Source of the DNA: Ixodes scapularis
Taxonomy: Eukaryota > Arthropoda > Arachnida > Ixodida > Ixodidae
Length of the DNA stretch: 64,000 nt
Direction: 5' to 3'
Assembly: GCF_016920785.2 (NCBI RefSeq)
Contig: NW_024609857.1
Location: 78,737,570 to 78,801,569, forward strand
Each line of letters opens with the position of its first letter. Within the stretch, counting starts at the first letter, position 1. The notes under the pieces are model-generated. The model did not search any database. It was not told the DNA's origin and saw only the letters and a list, made by a program, of their open reading frames with translations. A program made the translations under genes and the position numbers. This document shows, piece after piece, positions 1 to 11,125 of this stretch.

Positions 1-708
1 TTTGGCAACAATAGGACTGTCGACCAACTTCACATTGATGGTTGTGGGGTTACTGACCCTTACCGAATTGTCAATGAGCTTAACAGCACATTTCATAGTG
101 TTTTTGGTCGTCGGGGCACGACCGAAAATACAATCGAACATTTTTCTCTTTCATCTAATGTAATGCAAGACATAAATTTAAACGTAAATGGGATTCGTCT
201 TCTCCTTTTAAGACTTGATGTAAAAAAGTCTTCTGGCCCTGACGGTATTCCCAACGCCTTTCTGAAGCGTTATATGGACATGATTTCGCAGTATTTGTAT
301 GTTTTGTTCAATGCATCCTTGGATCAGGGATGCCTGCCTCCTGATTGGCTGTGTGGGAAGGTTGTGCCGGTGCACAAGGACGGGAGCAAACTGCTGGCTA
401 CGAACTACAGGCCGATATCATTAATCAGCAGTTGCTGTAAACTGCTCGAACACATAATTTCCAGCCACAAAACTTCGTTTTTAGAATCCAATAACATATT
501 AGCCAGCTTTCAGCATGGGTTCAGAAAAAAGCTATCAACCACGACTCAACTCGTATTAGTTGTACATGACTTCGCCAATGCTATCAACAAAAGGAAACAA
601 ATTGATGCGATATTTTTGGATCTGTCAAAAGCTTTTGATAGGGTACCGCACTATCTACTACTAAAAAAACTGCAGCGTGTAGGAATTTCCCCCCGCCTTG
701 TGAACTGA
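1..708 (+). pseudogene. LINE reverse transcriptase, N-terminal half
   Basis: Open from the first base of the window to a stop at 706-708. It encodes the start of the RT domain: SSGPDGIPNAFLK, NYRPISLISSCCKLLEHII, the QHGFR motif and the first catalytic aspartate block AIFLDLSKAFDRVPH. An expected tryptophan codon after LVN reads TGA, and a small deletion follows, so the frame is lost at about 705-720. The homology resumes downstream in another frame. This is a broken copy of CR1-type ORF2. Confidence 0.85.
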
Positions 709-716
709 ATTTCTGC

Positions 717-1688
717 TATCTGACGAACAGAACTCAGTTTGTAGAAATTAACGGTTGTCAATCGCAAAATCTTGATGTCCTGTCAGGTGTTCCCCAAGGG
801 TCTGTCTTGGGACCCCTTTTGTTCTTGATATATGTCAATGACATAGCTGACGACCTTGACTCGGGTGTGACTGTGAAAATGTTTGCAGACGACTGTGTGA
901 TTTATACTACTGTCATTAACACCTCGGACCAATTATTGCTTAACGAAAACTTGTGTAAAATTGCTGACTGGTGTGAGAGGTGGCAGATGGTTATAAACTA
1001 CTTGAAAACATGCGCTCTTACAATAACACACAAGAAATCTCCTCTCGAATATACGTATCATGTTCCCGATAAACTCATTGAATCAGTGAATGACGTAAAA
1101 TACTTAGGTCTAACTATTAACACGAAACTTAGCTGGGACATCCACGTAGACAATACTTGCGCCAAGGCCCACCAAAAAACTGTTTTTTAAGAAGGAAATT
1201 GGGAGCCTGCAATTGGACTGTAAAACTCTCAGCCTATAAAGCCCTAGTTCGCCCAGTTATAGAATATGCGTCAATCGTGTGGGACCCATATTTAAAGAAA
1301 GATATAGAAAAAATGTAGAGGATTCAGCGACTAAGTGCACGATTTATTTTTTCTGATTTTAGGCGCCTCTCCTCGGTTTCTGAAATGTTGAATAGATGTG
1401 GGCTAGAATCTCTCGAAGCCAGGCAGAAATTTGCAAGATTAAGTTTTTTTTAATAAAATTTATCATAAAGAAACTGGCTTAAGTAAAGACTTGTATATTC
1501 AGCCACCTCCTCAGCGCTCAGCAAGGCTAAACCACTCAAAAAATGTTAGACAATATGCTCCTAGAAATAATCTATTTAAGTACTTATTTTTTGTACGAAC
1601 CATTGAAGACTGGAACTCACTGCCGTCAGACTGCGTGAACGCGTCAACATCCAGTAGTTTTGATTCCTTTCTTATAAACATCTTGTAA
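717..1688 (+). pseudogene. LINE reverse transcriptase, C-terminal half
   Basis: Continues the RT of the preceding entry. It shows SGVPQGSVLGPLLFLIYVND, then KMFADDCVIY with both catalytic aspartates kept, and KYLGLTINTKLSWD of the thumb. The frame breaks again at about 1180-1190 and around 1450. The last piece (1491-1688) holds the DWNSLP motif typical of CR1-type C-termini, just before the stop and 3' UTR. Confidence 0.8.
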
Positions 1689-1747
1689 CCCTCTCCTGCT
1701 AGGATGGTGGAAAACCATCCGCAGTATTTCCTAAAAAAAAAAAAAAA

Positions 1748-1810
1748 TTTATCATCAATATTTTTTAAAAGGCCGCGACAGTTCCATTGCATAAAATTTA
1801 CTTTTGCCAT
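1748..1810 (-). pseudogene. Start of Jockey-type ORF2, interrupted
   Basis: On the minus strand a start codon at 1810 opens the sequence MAKVNFMQWNCRGLLKNIDD. The QWNCRG motif is the usual beginning of the apurinic-type endonuclease in Jockey and I-type LINE ORF2. It lies about 85 bp downstream of the end of ORF1 (1896), the normal order. After about 20 codons the sequence runs into the poly(A) end of the plus-strand LINE. Whether the rest of ORF2 continues beyond the window cannot be seen. Confidence 0.7.
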
Positions 1811-1895
1811 TCATAAAATTTGTTTATATCGGAAAATGTAAATCAATAAAACTCGGTAGTAAAAAGATTAAAACTAGGAAGAGAGACAACTTGGA

Positions 1896-3347
1896 TTACT
1901 TCGGCGCAGTTACCGGCTTTTTGTTCTTCCCAGCACGGGCCTGCGTCTGCCACTCCATACTATCCGGGTCAGAAGCAGGAGCAGCCAAATCGTCTAACTC
2001 CATGGACAAGTCTGCCTCTTGAGTCGTGTCGCTGGTGTTAGCCAGCGTTTTCTTCCGACTTGGATCACGGGGAGCCCGGCCCCGACCGCGACCAGCGGAA
2101 GAGGCAGCGGAGGTGCTGGGCAGAGTGTCTTTCAACTCTGCCTGCTCCGGCCCCTTGGATACTGGGAGAGTAGCACGAGAGTTGTGCCGCGCTTTGGAGG
2201 AGGCCCTCTCCAGTGAGTTGGGGCGGGAGTGTCGCTCCTTCTCACTGGGGGAGGGCGACGAAGTAAGGACTGGCAATGGCGTTGCCTGCCTGTCCTTAGA
2301 CTTGGGGGCAGCTGGTGTACTCCCTCCACAAGGTGGGGGGAGCTGCTGCCCCTGCGGGGGGGTTGGGGCCCGAAGGGCCACTGCCAGGGCTTCAGGCGAG
2401 ACTTGGGTGGCCTTCGATTCCGTTCGCGGTGGAGGGCCCCTGCGCACCGCATCGTAGTACGTACCTTTTGAAAGAAAGGAGAATCTTTGCTTAGCCTCTG
2501 GATATGAAACGTTTTCTTTGGCTCTCAGGGTAAGGATTTCTTTCTCTTGTCGCCACAAGGGGCAAAAGCGAGAGTAGGCAGGGTGAGGACCCTTGCAGTT
2601 GGCACAGGAAATGGCATCTTCACAGATGTCGGCTAGATGGTCGTGGCTGCCACATTTTGCGCAAGTCTCTCTCCCTCGACAGCTGCGCGATCCGTGGCCA
2701 AAGCGCTGGCAACGGAAGCACCGCTGGGGGTTGGGGACATAGGGGCGGATGCGGCAATTAAGGTATCCTGCCTTGATGGTTTCTGGCAGTGTGTGTCGTT
2801 CAAATGTAAGAATGACGTGTTTGGAAGGGATTTCCTCACCATTTTTTCGGAATATAATGCGCTTAACAGCAACAACACCAACACCTTGGAGTCCCTCGAG
2901 GAGTTCTTCCTCACTAGTGTGCAAGAAGTCGTCCTCGGAGAGGACCCCACGGATGGTGTTGAGCGTGCGGTGAGGGCTAACTGACACTTTGACATCAAGA
3001 AAACTAGTCAACTTCAGGATCGGTTCACTTTGTTTTTTGGTGGTTACCTCCACTAAGAGGTCTCCGGAGTGCTGCTTTTTAGCCTTGTAGGAGAATCCGA
3101 CAAGGTTTTCCAGTACCTTGGCAACAACAAAAGGCGACAGCTTTGCAACAGGTTTATGTACATCGAGCGAATGAACAATGAAAAAGTTTGTCAATGTTTC
3201 GATTTCAGGATCTTTTTCAGTGGTCTTGGGTTCAAGACAACGCCTTTTAAAGGCTTGCCCTGAACGGGGTTTAGAGGGGTGGGGCGCCATAGGATGGCAA
3301 AAGGTGTTCAGAATCCGCGGTGCACCGCCCACCACCGAGCCCAACAA
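1896..3347 (-). CDS. Jockey-type LINE ORF1, gag-like nucleic-acid-binding protein
   Basis: An uninterrupted 483-codon frame. In Jockey-like LINEs this protein packages the RNA. Residues about 50-200 form the conserved region before the zinc knuckles. Three CCHC-type knuckles follow: C210/C213/H218/C223, C229/C232/H237/C242 and C248/C251/H255/C262. The C-terminal third is rich in P, S, T and charged residues. The second methionine (residue 20, before APHPSKPRSG) is an equally good start. The frame is intact, but ORF2 is broken just downstream, so the element cannot move by itself. The clade call rests on the triple knuckle and the ORF2 start. Confidence 0.85.
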   Translation of the reverse strand: MLGSVVGGAPRILNTFCHPMAPHPSKPRSGQAFKRRCLEPKTTEKDPEIETLTNFFIVHSLDVHKPVAKLSPFVVAKVLENLVGFSYKAKKQHSGDLLVEVTTKKQSEPILKLTSFLDVKVSVSPHRTLNTIRGVLSEDDFLHTSEEELLEGLQGVGVVAVKRIIFRKNGEEIPSKHVILTFERHTLPETIKAGYLNCRIRPYVPNPQRCFRCQRFGHGSRSCRGRETCAKCGSHDHLADICEDAISCANCKGPHPAYSRFCPLWRQEKEILTLRAKENVSYPEAKQRFSFLSKGTYYDAVRRGPPPRTESKATQVSPEALAVALRAPTPPQGQQLPPPCGGSTPAAPKSKDRQATPLPVLTSSPSPSEKERHSRPNSLERASSKARHNSRATLPVSKGPEQAELKDTLPSTSAASSAGRGRGRAPRDPSRKKTLANTSDTTQEADLSMELDDLAAPASDPDSMEWQTQARAGKNKKPVTAPK

Positions 3348-3945
3348 GGGGTTTGGTAACGCACCATAACAAGAAGGGCTTGGCTGGAGACGTTACGCTA
3401 ACAGTGCTGCCGGGAAACTATACCCAAGTGTGGGTCAAGACAGAGGTCCATTGCCACCCAAGGTTAGCCCTTGCCGCCAAAGAGGGGTGAAAAAGGAGTA
3501 AGATAAGTGAGAGAGAAGTAAAGGAAACAGGAAAGGTAAAAGTGAGAGATCGGAGGGGATAGTAGAAGAAATGGCGACTAGACTGCATCACCCTGGCCGG
3601 GCCTTACCAGGACTCCCGTCTATGAGAAGCGGGGGCCGAAGTGGTGTATCGCCTCACCCGGGGGGCCCCGAAGGGTGCAAACCTGCCCCGGGCTCAGCTC
3701 AACCACCAGGATTCCCTTTTCCCCAGACACGGGAAAGCCACGCACAGCCAGACGTGGGCGGGCGAACCCGCATGGCTCGGGGTCCGTGGAGGCGCCACTC
3801 TCCAAACACCTGCTTTCACAGGTGCCCCCTGCGGGGCAGCCGGATCGGGGTTCGTCTGCTACGAAAGAGGCGGGGTTCGTTTGCTACGAGGTGTCATTTG
3901 CTGACGGGACATAGACGTCACTTGCTAGCAGATCCTAGCTAGCAG
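3348..3945 (-). other. Probable 5' leader of the Jockey-type element
   Basis: GC-rich sequence upstream of ORF1 without a convincing coding frame. It contains a purine-rich stretch (about 3488-3570) and CCCCTGCGGGG-like palindromic segments near 3825-3840. Its position fits a 5' UTR, but the element's true 5' end is not visible. It probably ends before the fold-back at 3963. Confidence 0.4.
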
Positions 3946-3962
3946 GTGGTGAGATTATAGAG

Positions 3963-4358
3963 GAGATCGAAAACAAAGTTAAATTCGAAACCTCCGCTAT
4001 TTCTTGAAGGACGCAATCGACAACCTGTGCTTCGTTTAGAAATTTAGATACGTTCTCCTGTCGTACGTAACCCGACATCCACCCGAGAATAATTAAGAAT
4101 TTGAAATGAACACCTACTTGGCATACGAGAGCTTTCATAATCCTAAGTAGGTCAGAAGTCCTCACCTATTTACGGAAGAGGAAAGCTCTCGCATGCGAGG
4201 TAGGTGCTTGTTTCTAATTCTTATTTATTCACCGGCGGATGTCAGGTTATGTACGACAGGAGAACGAATGGAATTCGCATTTCCAAATGAAGCACAGTTC
4301 ATCAACTGCGCCCTTCAGCAAATAGTAGATGTTCTCAGTTTAACTTTTTTTCCGACCT
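3963..4358. repeat. Imperfect inverted repeat (fold-back), arms about 175 bp
   Basis: The segment 3963-4137 is similar to the reverse complement of 4181-4358. Shared blocks include CTCCTGTCGTAC, TGTGCTTC and GCATRCGAGAGCTTTC. The spacer is about 40 bp. Both arms keep short open frames of related sequence (NEAQVVDCVLQEI against NEAQFINCALQQI), so an ancestral coding or long-TIR segment was duplicated in inverted orientation. No target duplication was recognised. Confidence 0.7.
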
Positions 4359-4539
4359 CTCCGCCCGCCCGTGGGACATAATTAGTACCACACGGCCCAC
4401 AACGGTGTCGATGCCTCATAGCGGACAAACCACACTTTTCCCTTGCGTTACCGGACGATGTGTCTGCTAACAGTATTTTAGCATCCCTCAGCGAGAGCAG
4501 ACTCGGACTTTTCAACCCACCCGTGACAAACATCAGTCC

Positions 4540-6050
4540 CCTTGGCCGGTTTGCCAATCTTGCAGCTGCGGCCAAGAGGAATTTTTATGTCACGTGATCA
4601 GCTCCTTGGGGACATGGAGCTATGTAGCACCCTATGCCCCTGCCTAATGGCACAGAAATGCGTGTCGCTTCGAGCACAAAAGTTCGACTTTGCTCGCAGA
4701 AACTGACCGCAGAGGCTTGCAATTCGAGTCTAATTAACCACACCCTTAAACTTTAAAAGCGGCAGGTAAAGTTACAGCCGAAAAAGGTCAATATGCACCA
4801 AAATAAAAGATAAATCACGCAAGACAAGAGCAGTGGTGTTATACATATATGTCTGCGCCAGCTGCGCAAGTTCTGCCGTCTTGCATGGCGGACTGGTAAC
4901 GGTGTTGAGTCTTGTCATCGCGGCATGAAAGTTTAGGGTTCAAATCGCGCCAACAGTAAACATCCTTTTTTTTCAAATTTATATTTTACGCATGTCTTAC
5001 TTTTTTACCACTTGCACGGCTGCGCCACAGACTTTTTATTGTTTGAATCACCTGTTAAATCGACAAGCCTGAAGAAAAAAAAAGATCAAGCTAAGTTACT
5101 GCGCTGATACCATGGTTTCATAATGTTTGTTAAAAGGAAGCCAAGATAATGGCATCAGCATGACTTTCATAATGGAATTAGCGTGACTTTCATACAAACT
5201 AAGTCGAAACAAACATTGTTTCCCCAGCAACTACAATTGTATCTCTTTTTTCAATATTCAAGGTGCTTGCTACGACTCATTCAATAACAGAAGGCGCATA
5301 TTTAGTCCTAACAGACACTGCAGTTGTGTGAACTCAAAAATTAAAACATCCACACAAAAAAAAATCTAGCAGCTGTAGTTGCAATGAGAAATTCGTAAAA
5401 CCAAGATAAAAGATTAAACCTTTACTTGCGTGAAATGCGATAAAAGTTATTTTTACTCTACATTTTGCTGTGACAACAGTTTTGTAATATTATCTACATA
5501 TATATATTTTGTAATATTATTTTATGGTAATCATAAAGATAACAATATAATAAAATTAAGTACTAAAATAATAATAATAACATTTTGTAATACTAACTTA
5601 TAAAAGAGAAGCTGAGCAAGAAAGAAAAGCTTAGACACAGCAAGCACGATTTCTAAAAAAAAGGATCACTGTTAAAAAGTAAGACACGCGTAAAATATAA
5701 TTTATAAAATATAAGTCCTATCATGCCACATTTCGAACCCTTCCACGCCAAGTCCCGTCTCTGCTTTTGTATAGCGTGATTTATCTATCATTTTGGCTCA
5801 TCTTGGTGTTCCCCGGCCGTAACTTTACCTGCCACTCCTAAAGTGCAAGGGTGTTGTTTATTAAACTCGAATTGCAAGCCTCTGCGGTCAGCTTCTGCAT
5901 GCGAAATCCAACTTTTGTGCTTGAAGCGACACGGATTTTCGTGCCATTAGGCAGGGGCGCCAGGTAGTTCCATGTCCCCGTGGAGCTGGAATTGCGACAT
6001 AAAAATTCCTCTTAACCGCAACCGCAAGATGAGCGAACCGTCCGTGGGGC
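4540..6050. mobile_element. Fold-back element with long terminal inverted repeats
   Basis: The left arm (4540-5012) matches the reverse complement of the right arm (5671-6050). Matching blocks include AAGAGGAATTTTTATGTC, CCCCTGCCTAATGGCAC, ACCGCAGAGGCTTGCAATTC, GGCAGGTAAAGTTAC and ATATTTTACGCRTGTCTTAC. The interior (5013-5670) is AT-rich and non-coding. The left arm holds a tRNA-like stretch with a B-box-like GGTTCAAATCG at about 4940. It has no transposase and is non-autonomous. Confidence 0.7.
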
Positions 6051-6813
6051 CCGATTGTGGGCTCCGGGGGGACAACCACTGCGATCACTGAATGCCCATC
6101 TGCTCTCCAATTATGCCGAACTGTCTACGCCAGCGCCACTGCACAGTCACGCTTTGCAGCACACGAAGCGCTCCCATAGTGTTACGGGGAAGTTCCATGA
6201 CTAGGAAAGTAACGAAGGACTCTAGTAAATATGGCCGTAAATATGACCATAAATATGGCCGCCTCTGCCGCAATGTGTCGTGAGAGCTGTAGTCTGTTTG
6301 CACGTGCCACAAGCCAGCTGCAAGCCTAGCCTACGCGAGCAAAGCACGAGCTGTCTGGTGTACTGCCATCAGCATCCTGTGAACTACAGTTATGGTGGCG
6401 TGATGCATGCGCCAACGATTACTGAGCTCAGTCTATTAAGTTGTGCGACACGCAGGCGACGATTAGGGCCAAAAATTGGTCAACATCTCCTTGATTATAC
6501 ATGAAGCCTATTTCAGTCGTCAAACAAAGTTCCTAAATCGTCTTCATTGTTCCTTCAAAGCAATTTTGGTCACTTACCATTCCATCTCCTTCGATCAGCA
6601 CTGGTGGTGCAGGGTCTGCGCATGGTAGAGCGGTCTCTGGCAGCAGGAATCCTGCAAGCAAGGTAGTATCTTTGCTTAGATTCGAAAGCCTTACCAATTT
6701 GGATACTATATTGAGTGATAAGGCGCAGGCGAGCTGGTTTAGCATAGTTGTAAACCCGAGACTGGGGATACGGACAAGGGACAAAATACAGAACGAGCTG
6801 GTTTACATTCATG
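6051..6813. other. No gene recognised
   Basis: Unique-looking sequence. A short tandem repeat of a 12-bp unit (AAATATGGCCGT and variants, three copies) lies at about 6227-6263. The open frames are short and unlike known proteins. Confidence 0.5.
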
Positions 6814-6934
6814 ATTTAAGACAACCCTTAGACAGGGGACACAAAAAGGGGACAGAACACGACGAAGCCTCACAAGAAACTTGATCGTGTTCCGTCCCCT
6901 TTCTGTGCCCCCTGTCTCAGGGTTGTCTTAAATA
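6814..6934. repeat. Hairpin inverted repeat, about 49-bp arms
   Basis: The arm ATTTAAGACAACCC... at 6814-6862 pairs with 6885-6934. The arms include GACAGGGGACACA and GGGGACRGAACACGA. The spacer is about 22 bp. This may be a small fold-back or the ends of a deleted element. Confidence 0.75.
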
Positions 6935-8205
6935 TTCGATACCATACCCGGTTGCCACGGAAGAAAAATAGTAACAGCTTTGCCTCCAGCATAAGCTTTC
7001 TATCTTTAGTAACACTTCAGCAAACACTCAGCCGCATACGACGGAAGGAAACGATCAGGAGCAGAAGGCGAAGCTTGCACTTTTCTTATGTTGCACCAAA
7101 ATAGACACAATATGTCAGCAGTACTATCTTGACTTGCATTCAGGTGCAGAGCATATTTCATCAGAAATATTTGGGACAAGGAGATAGTTTGCTCCTAAGA
7201 ATGGCTCTTGAAATCCGCTAAAATGATTAACAGACTAAACTCCGTTTCAGCCAAGGAGGATAGAAGGGTAGGAGAGGGCATGACGTCGGCTGCGTAGCCT
7301 CCACAAGCCATGCTCCCTTGACGCCGCGCCGCACCTAGCTCTTTCTCATTTTTCTCCTTACTCTCCTCACTTACCATGCCAACGGGACCACATCACGTGA
7401 CCGTAGCTAGCCTTCGTCTTGCAACGGGGTACTAGAATACATCACAGTCTAGCCTTCAATCTGATAAAACCTACCGGACGGAGCGCGCACAAGCCTGCAA
7501 GGAGTCCTACAATCAACCATCCATCTCACACGTGACATGTCACGCGCACCAATCGCCAGAGAGATCTGCGGTCACGCTGGGCACAAAATTGACCGTCATC
7601 AATGTCGCTCATTGGGATGGCATCGTACAATATGGCCCCCATGTCTGCTGTCCATTCCGGTCTCTCAAGCTTGCGGGGCGACAGATTTGATAGTTCCATG
7701 CCACAATGGTGCGACAAAAGACTCTCGCCGTTGAGAAACAAGGTTTGGGCTACGATTCACGTACACATTCAAGAAATTTCCTACGGGTCGGCCAGTCAGG
7801 GGTGGGGGAAACCCTCACTTGCTTTATGTTGATGGGCACCCTTTGTCATTCTGGCTGCCATTTTGAATTGCTTTTTTAACACAAAAATATGCTGCGCATG
7901 ACCACAATTCTGGCATTTTTATGATCCTTACAGTCCGTAAAGTTCATTACCACCGTAAACAAACTGTATCAGAAATCTGCTTTTACCCCTTTTGAGCATT
8001 TCTGTACTTGCCCGGTTGCTGGTCAGCTGACGGTAAAGGAGCTCAGCCCAGTGAAGGTCGGTCGGTAGACTTTTCCGCTCCGGAAAGGTTTCCTGAAAAC
8101 AAATAATACCGTGGAGTATCTCACCAGCGTGTCAATCTGCTACCACAGACGTGCCGGTGTGTGGTTTATAACGCCCATCTACATGCACCCATCCAGACTT
8201 GTGAC
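6935..8205. other. No gene recognised
   Basis: I see no conserved coding sequence, RNA gene or clear repeat here. Short open frames lack recognisable motifs. Confidence 0.5.
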
Positions 8206-8208
8206 AGT

Positions 8209-8292
8209 GGCCGAGTAGACGAAGGCATTGATTTTTAACTGCACTGACCGGCACTGGCACAGGTTCGAATTTCACCAGGGGTCAGCTTCTTT
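8209..8292 (+). repeat. tRNA-Leu-like sequence, pseudogene or SINE head
   Basis: An A-box-like GGCCGAGTAGACGAAGGC and a B-box-like GGTTCGAATTTC stand at tRNA spacing, with a long variable-arm-like segment between them. The ends TGAC and GTCA can pair as part of an acceptor stem. The anticodon and T stems do not pair well, so a working tRNA is unlikely. A tRNA-derived SINE or tRNA pseudogene fits best. Confidence 0.35.
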
Positions 8293-8455
8293 TTCCAAAA
8301 CAGCCCATGGTTGGTGAACACACAGTTTCAAGGCGAGTTTCGCAATAGGTGTCAAGTAAACTGTGAACACGTTTTGAGCACATTTCAAGATAGGTTTCGA
8401 GTAGGTTTTGACGTAGGTTTGGTGAAAAGGAAGAAGTGCCATAAGCAAACTCTTA

Positions 8456-9449
8456 CCTTAAAGGGCCCCTCCAGTCATTTTCTGATTGGTCTGAAACTTG
8501 TGTGAAGTGACAACAAACAACGCATTAAAAAAAAAATGCTTTCCAAAATTAAAATTTATGGGGAAGTTATAAGCAAACGAAATTTACAAAAGCAGACCAC
8601 TCTGACGTAAATGCAGCTGCCAATGGTACGCGCGATACATGCTGTCACCCTTCCACAGCCGGATCCACATCGTAGCTCTATAGTGACTCTAGCGTCGGTT
8701 AGCCTTGGTACAGTGTTGCCTCGGACTGGGGTTACGCAGGTGCACAACATTCCTTCGCCGTTGAGCCGCTGGCGTGTCAAATAGAATGGCCGCCTCTCCA
8801 AAGCCGCGCACACATCGCCGGCGCTCAGCTCGCCTCTCCGTGCTTGCATTCGTGCACCGTCCCTCCGTCACCCAGGCCGCCCCCCGCACGCCGCAGGGGT
8901 GACTGGGGTCCCCACTTATCTAGCCGAGTTTCGTGAAAGCGCACGAAAAGAGAGAGCATGGAATTATTTTATTGTATTTTATTTTATTGCAAGTACAATG
9001 TGCCGTCTAAATGTTTCGTTTCAGTTTCCGCGACACGGATGCCGCGGGACGGCACACATCACAAAAAAACTTGCTTTTGTTGTTTCTTCTTTTCGTGCTT
9101 TATTAAACTACATTTAGTTCTTAAAATTTTAACTCTCAGAGCTCAATAAAAATAACTTTTATCAATAATTATGAGGTAAGAACAGTCACTTATTCCGCAC
9201 ACAGAAAGAAACTTTTGGTGAACCTGGCTAATCCGGTAGCTAGTTCTTTTAACGTCACCCGCCACGCGCATTGAGCACCCTGCTGCGCCACCATCTATCA
9301 ACTGTTCTGCACCTTGTCAAATCAAAATATGATGCACCATTCCTTTTTGCGGTCTTGTCTTTGTTGCCCGAATCTCCCGAACCACCAAAAACAGGGAGCC
9401 TAAAAAAAAAAGCAGAAGCAGAAATATCGTTGGAGGAACCCTTTAAAGG
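8456..9449. mobile_element. Non-autonomous TIR element (TTAAAGGG family)
   Basis: Left end CCTTAAAGGGCCCCTCCAG and, in reverse complement, right end CCTTTAAAGGGTTCCTCCAA. Both are followed inward by TTTCTG. The element is 994 bp and contains no transposase. The terminal motif matches the element at 12229-13147, so both belong to one family. The target duplication is unclear. Confidence 0.65.
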
Positions 9450-10902
9450 AAAACTGCTTAGATCCTAATTCAAGTGCCATCAACAAACTTTAAGGTTACT
9501 GTTGATTTAGAAAATTCAAACTTTGGGTCACTTGCACATGCAATTTAAGGCCCGTTCACACAGTTGCGTTCGGAGCGACCACTACGCTTACGAACTAATG
9601 CAACCGGTTCGAACAACAAGTTACCATAGCAACGAAGTGCCAAACGGTCTTTTCGTTGGTGTTCGTTTGCAGCGTAAGGAGTTGAGCCGGGCTGAACTTT
9701 CTCGTTACGTTAGGGAACGACCGCAACGACCGACCAATCAGGGGTCGAGGAGAGCTTGGTCGCGCGCGTTGCATGCCGGTCTCCTTCTATCTGCGAACAT
9801 GGCATCGGTGGTGAGCGTCGATGTGGACGGCGTGGTGGAAGCTTATCGTTCCGCGTAAAAGCGCTATTGTTGACTGTGAATTTTCCTCGTGTGTCGTTAT
9901 GATAACCCAGCACGTACCAGAAGAGAAGATGCACCTAGCCGTGCGGCGATCTCGTGGCGGCCCTCTCAAGACAGTGGAAACGCCCGTGCCGTCGTGTTTG
10001 TTTACTTCGACTACAGTGGTGCTTTCTTAGCATTTGTGTCCTCAAACATCGGCCGGATTTCTTTTTTGGCGCATTCCATCCGTGTACTCAAGTTCAAGGT
10101 ATTACTGGTGCGTACCATATAAAGGATGCGAATTTTCATGCGTTTTCATCACCCGAGAAAGGTGATTAGTGTTAGCAATCTTGAATGCTCGCAACATCTA
10201 TCTGACCACGAAATTATATTTCTGCGTTGCTATATCGCTGCTAAAGTTACATTGTCTTTTGTAATCGTAGGAAAGGTGTGTAGCGAGATTTGTACTGTTG
10301 GCAAAGTCGTGATCGTGCAAGACAGTTTACTGCATCTTTTTTTCTTTTTTTAATGCACTACCCTGCAAGCGTATCCTGAAAAATAAAAAATAAAGTATGT
10401 AGTCGTAGAAGACAGTCTGTCTATTTTCTGTTATGCGAGTGGCAGCGCGTCCACTTCTTTTTAGAGGCACCGCTGAAACAGCTGACAGCGGTAGAGAGGC
10501 GGTCGTCGTGCTGCCAATGCACTGCACTTGTTGCGGTGGTTGCAGGAGTGTACGCGCGGTGCAGAGCGGTCGTTTCGGTCACAACAGACACAGTCGGGGA
10601 TAACGGGCTCGCTTCGGATGTCTGAACCAGCCTTTACACAGCTATTGTAGGCGCACAGCAGATCTTCTTGACTGTACGCCGTAGACGAAACCTCCGGCTG
10701 CTCTGGTCAGGACGGTGGACCTCGCGTCAGGCAGGAAACCGTCCGCCATGTTTGTAAGCGAAGCTGGGTTGCTTACTATTGGCTAGGAGCAAGAGCTGAA
10801 TCTCGTTTCTCGTTGGCTGTTGATTCGTGTGGTTGCATGCGGTTGCATGTGTGTACATGTCGCGTACAGTTGTTAAAGCCGCAGCGGTTGCATTGGCACC
10901 AT

Positions 10903-11125
10903 GACATAACAGCACACGACATAACAGCACGCGACAAAACAGCACGGTCAAAACAGCACGCGTCAAAACAGCACAGCGTCAAAACAGCACGGCGACAAGA
11001 CAGCACGCGTCAAAATAGCACACGGCAAAACAGCACAGCGTCAAAACGGCACAGCGACAAAAGAGCACGGGCCAAAACAGCACGGCGTCAAAACAGCACG
11101 ACGTCAAAACAGCACAGCGTGAAAA
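10903..11125 (+). repeat. Minisatellite array, AAAACAGCAC units, left copy
   Basis: About 13 imperfect units of 14-19 bp built on CAAAACAGCACGGCG. The order of unit variants matches, in inverted orientation, the array at 15272-15493, so the two are arms of one long inverted repeat rather than independent expansions. Confidence 0.9.

Larger units (their letters stand above)
1..1747 (+). mobile_element. CR1-like LINE, 3' part, decayed, cut by window edge
   Basis: This is the 3' half of a non-LTR retrotransposon of the CR1/L2 type. It carries the reverse transcriptase from before the fingers region to the C-terminal end, followed by a short 3' UTR and an A-run at about 1733-1747. The 5' part lies outside the window. 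Its poly(A) end abuts the first codons of a minus-strand Jockey ORF2, so it probably inserted into that ORF. The reading frame is broken several times and the copy cannot be active. Confidence 0.85.
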
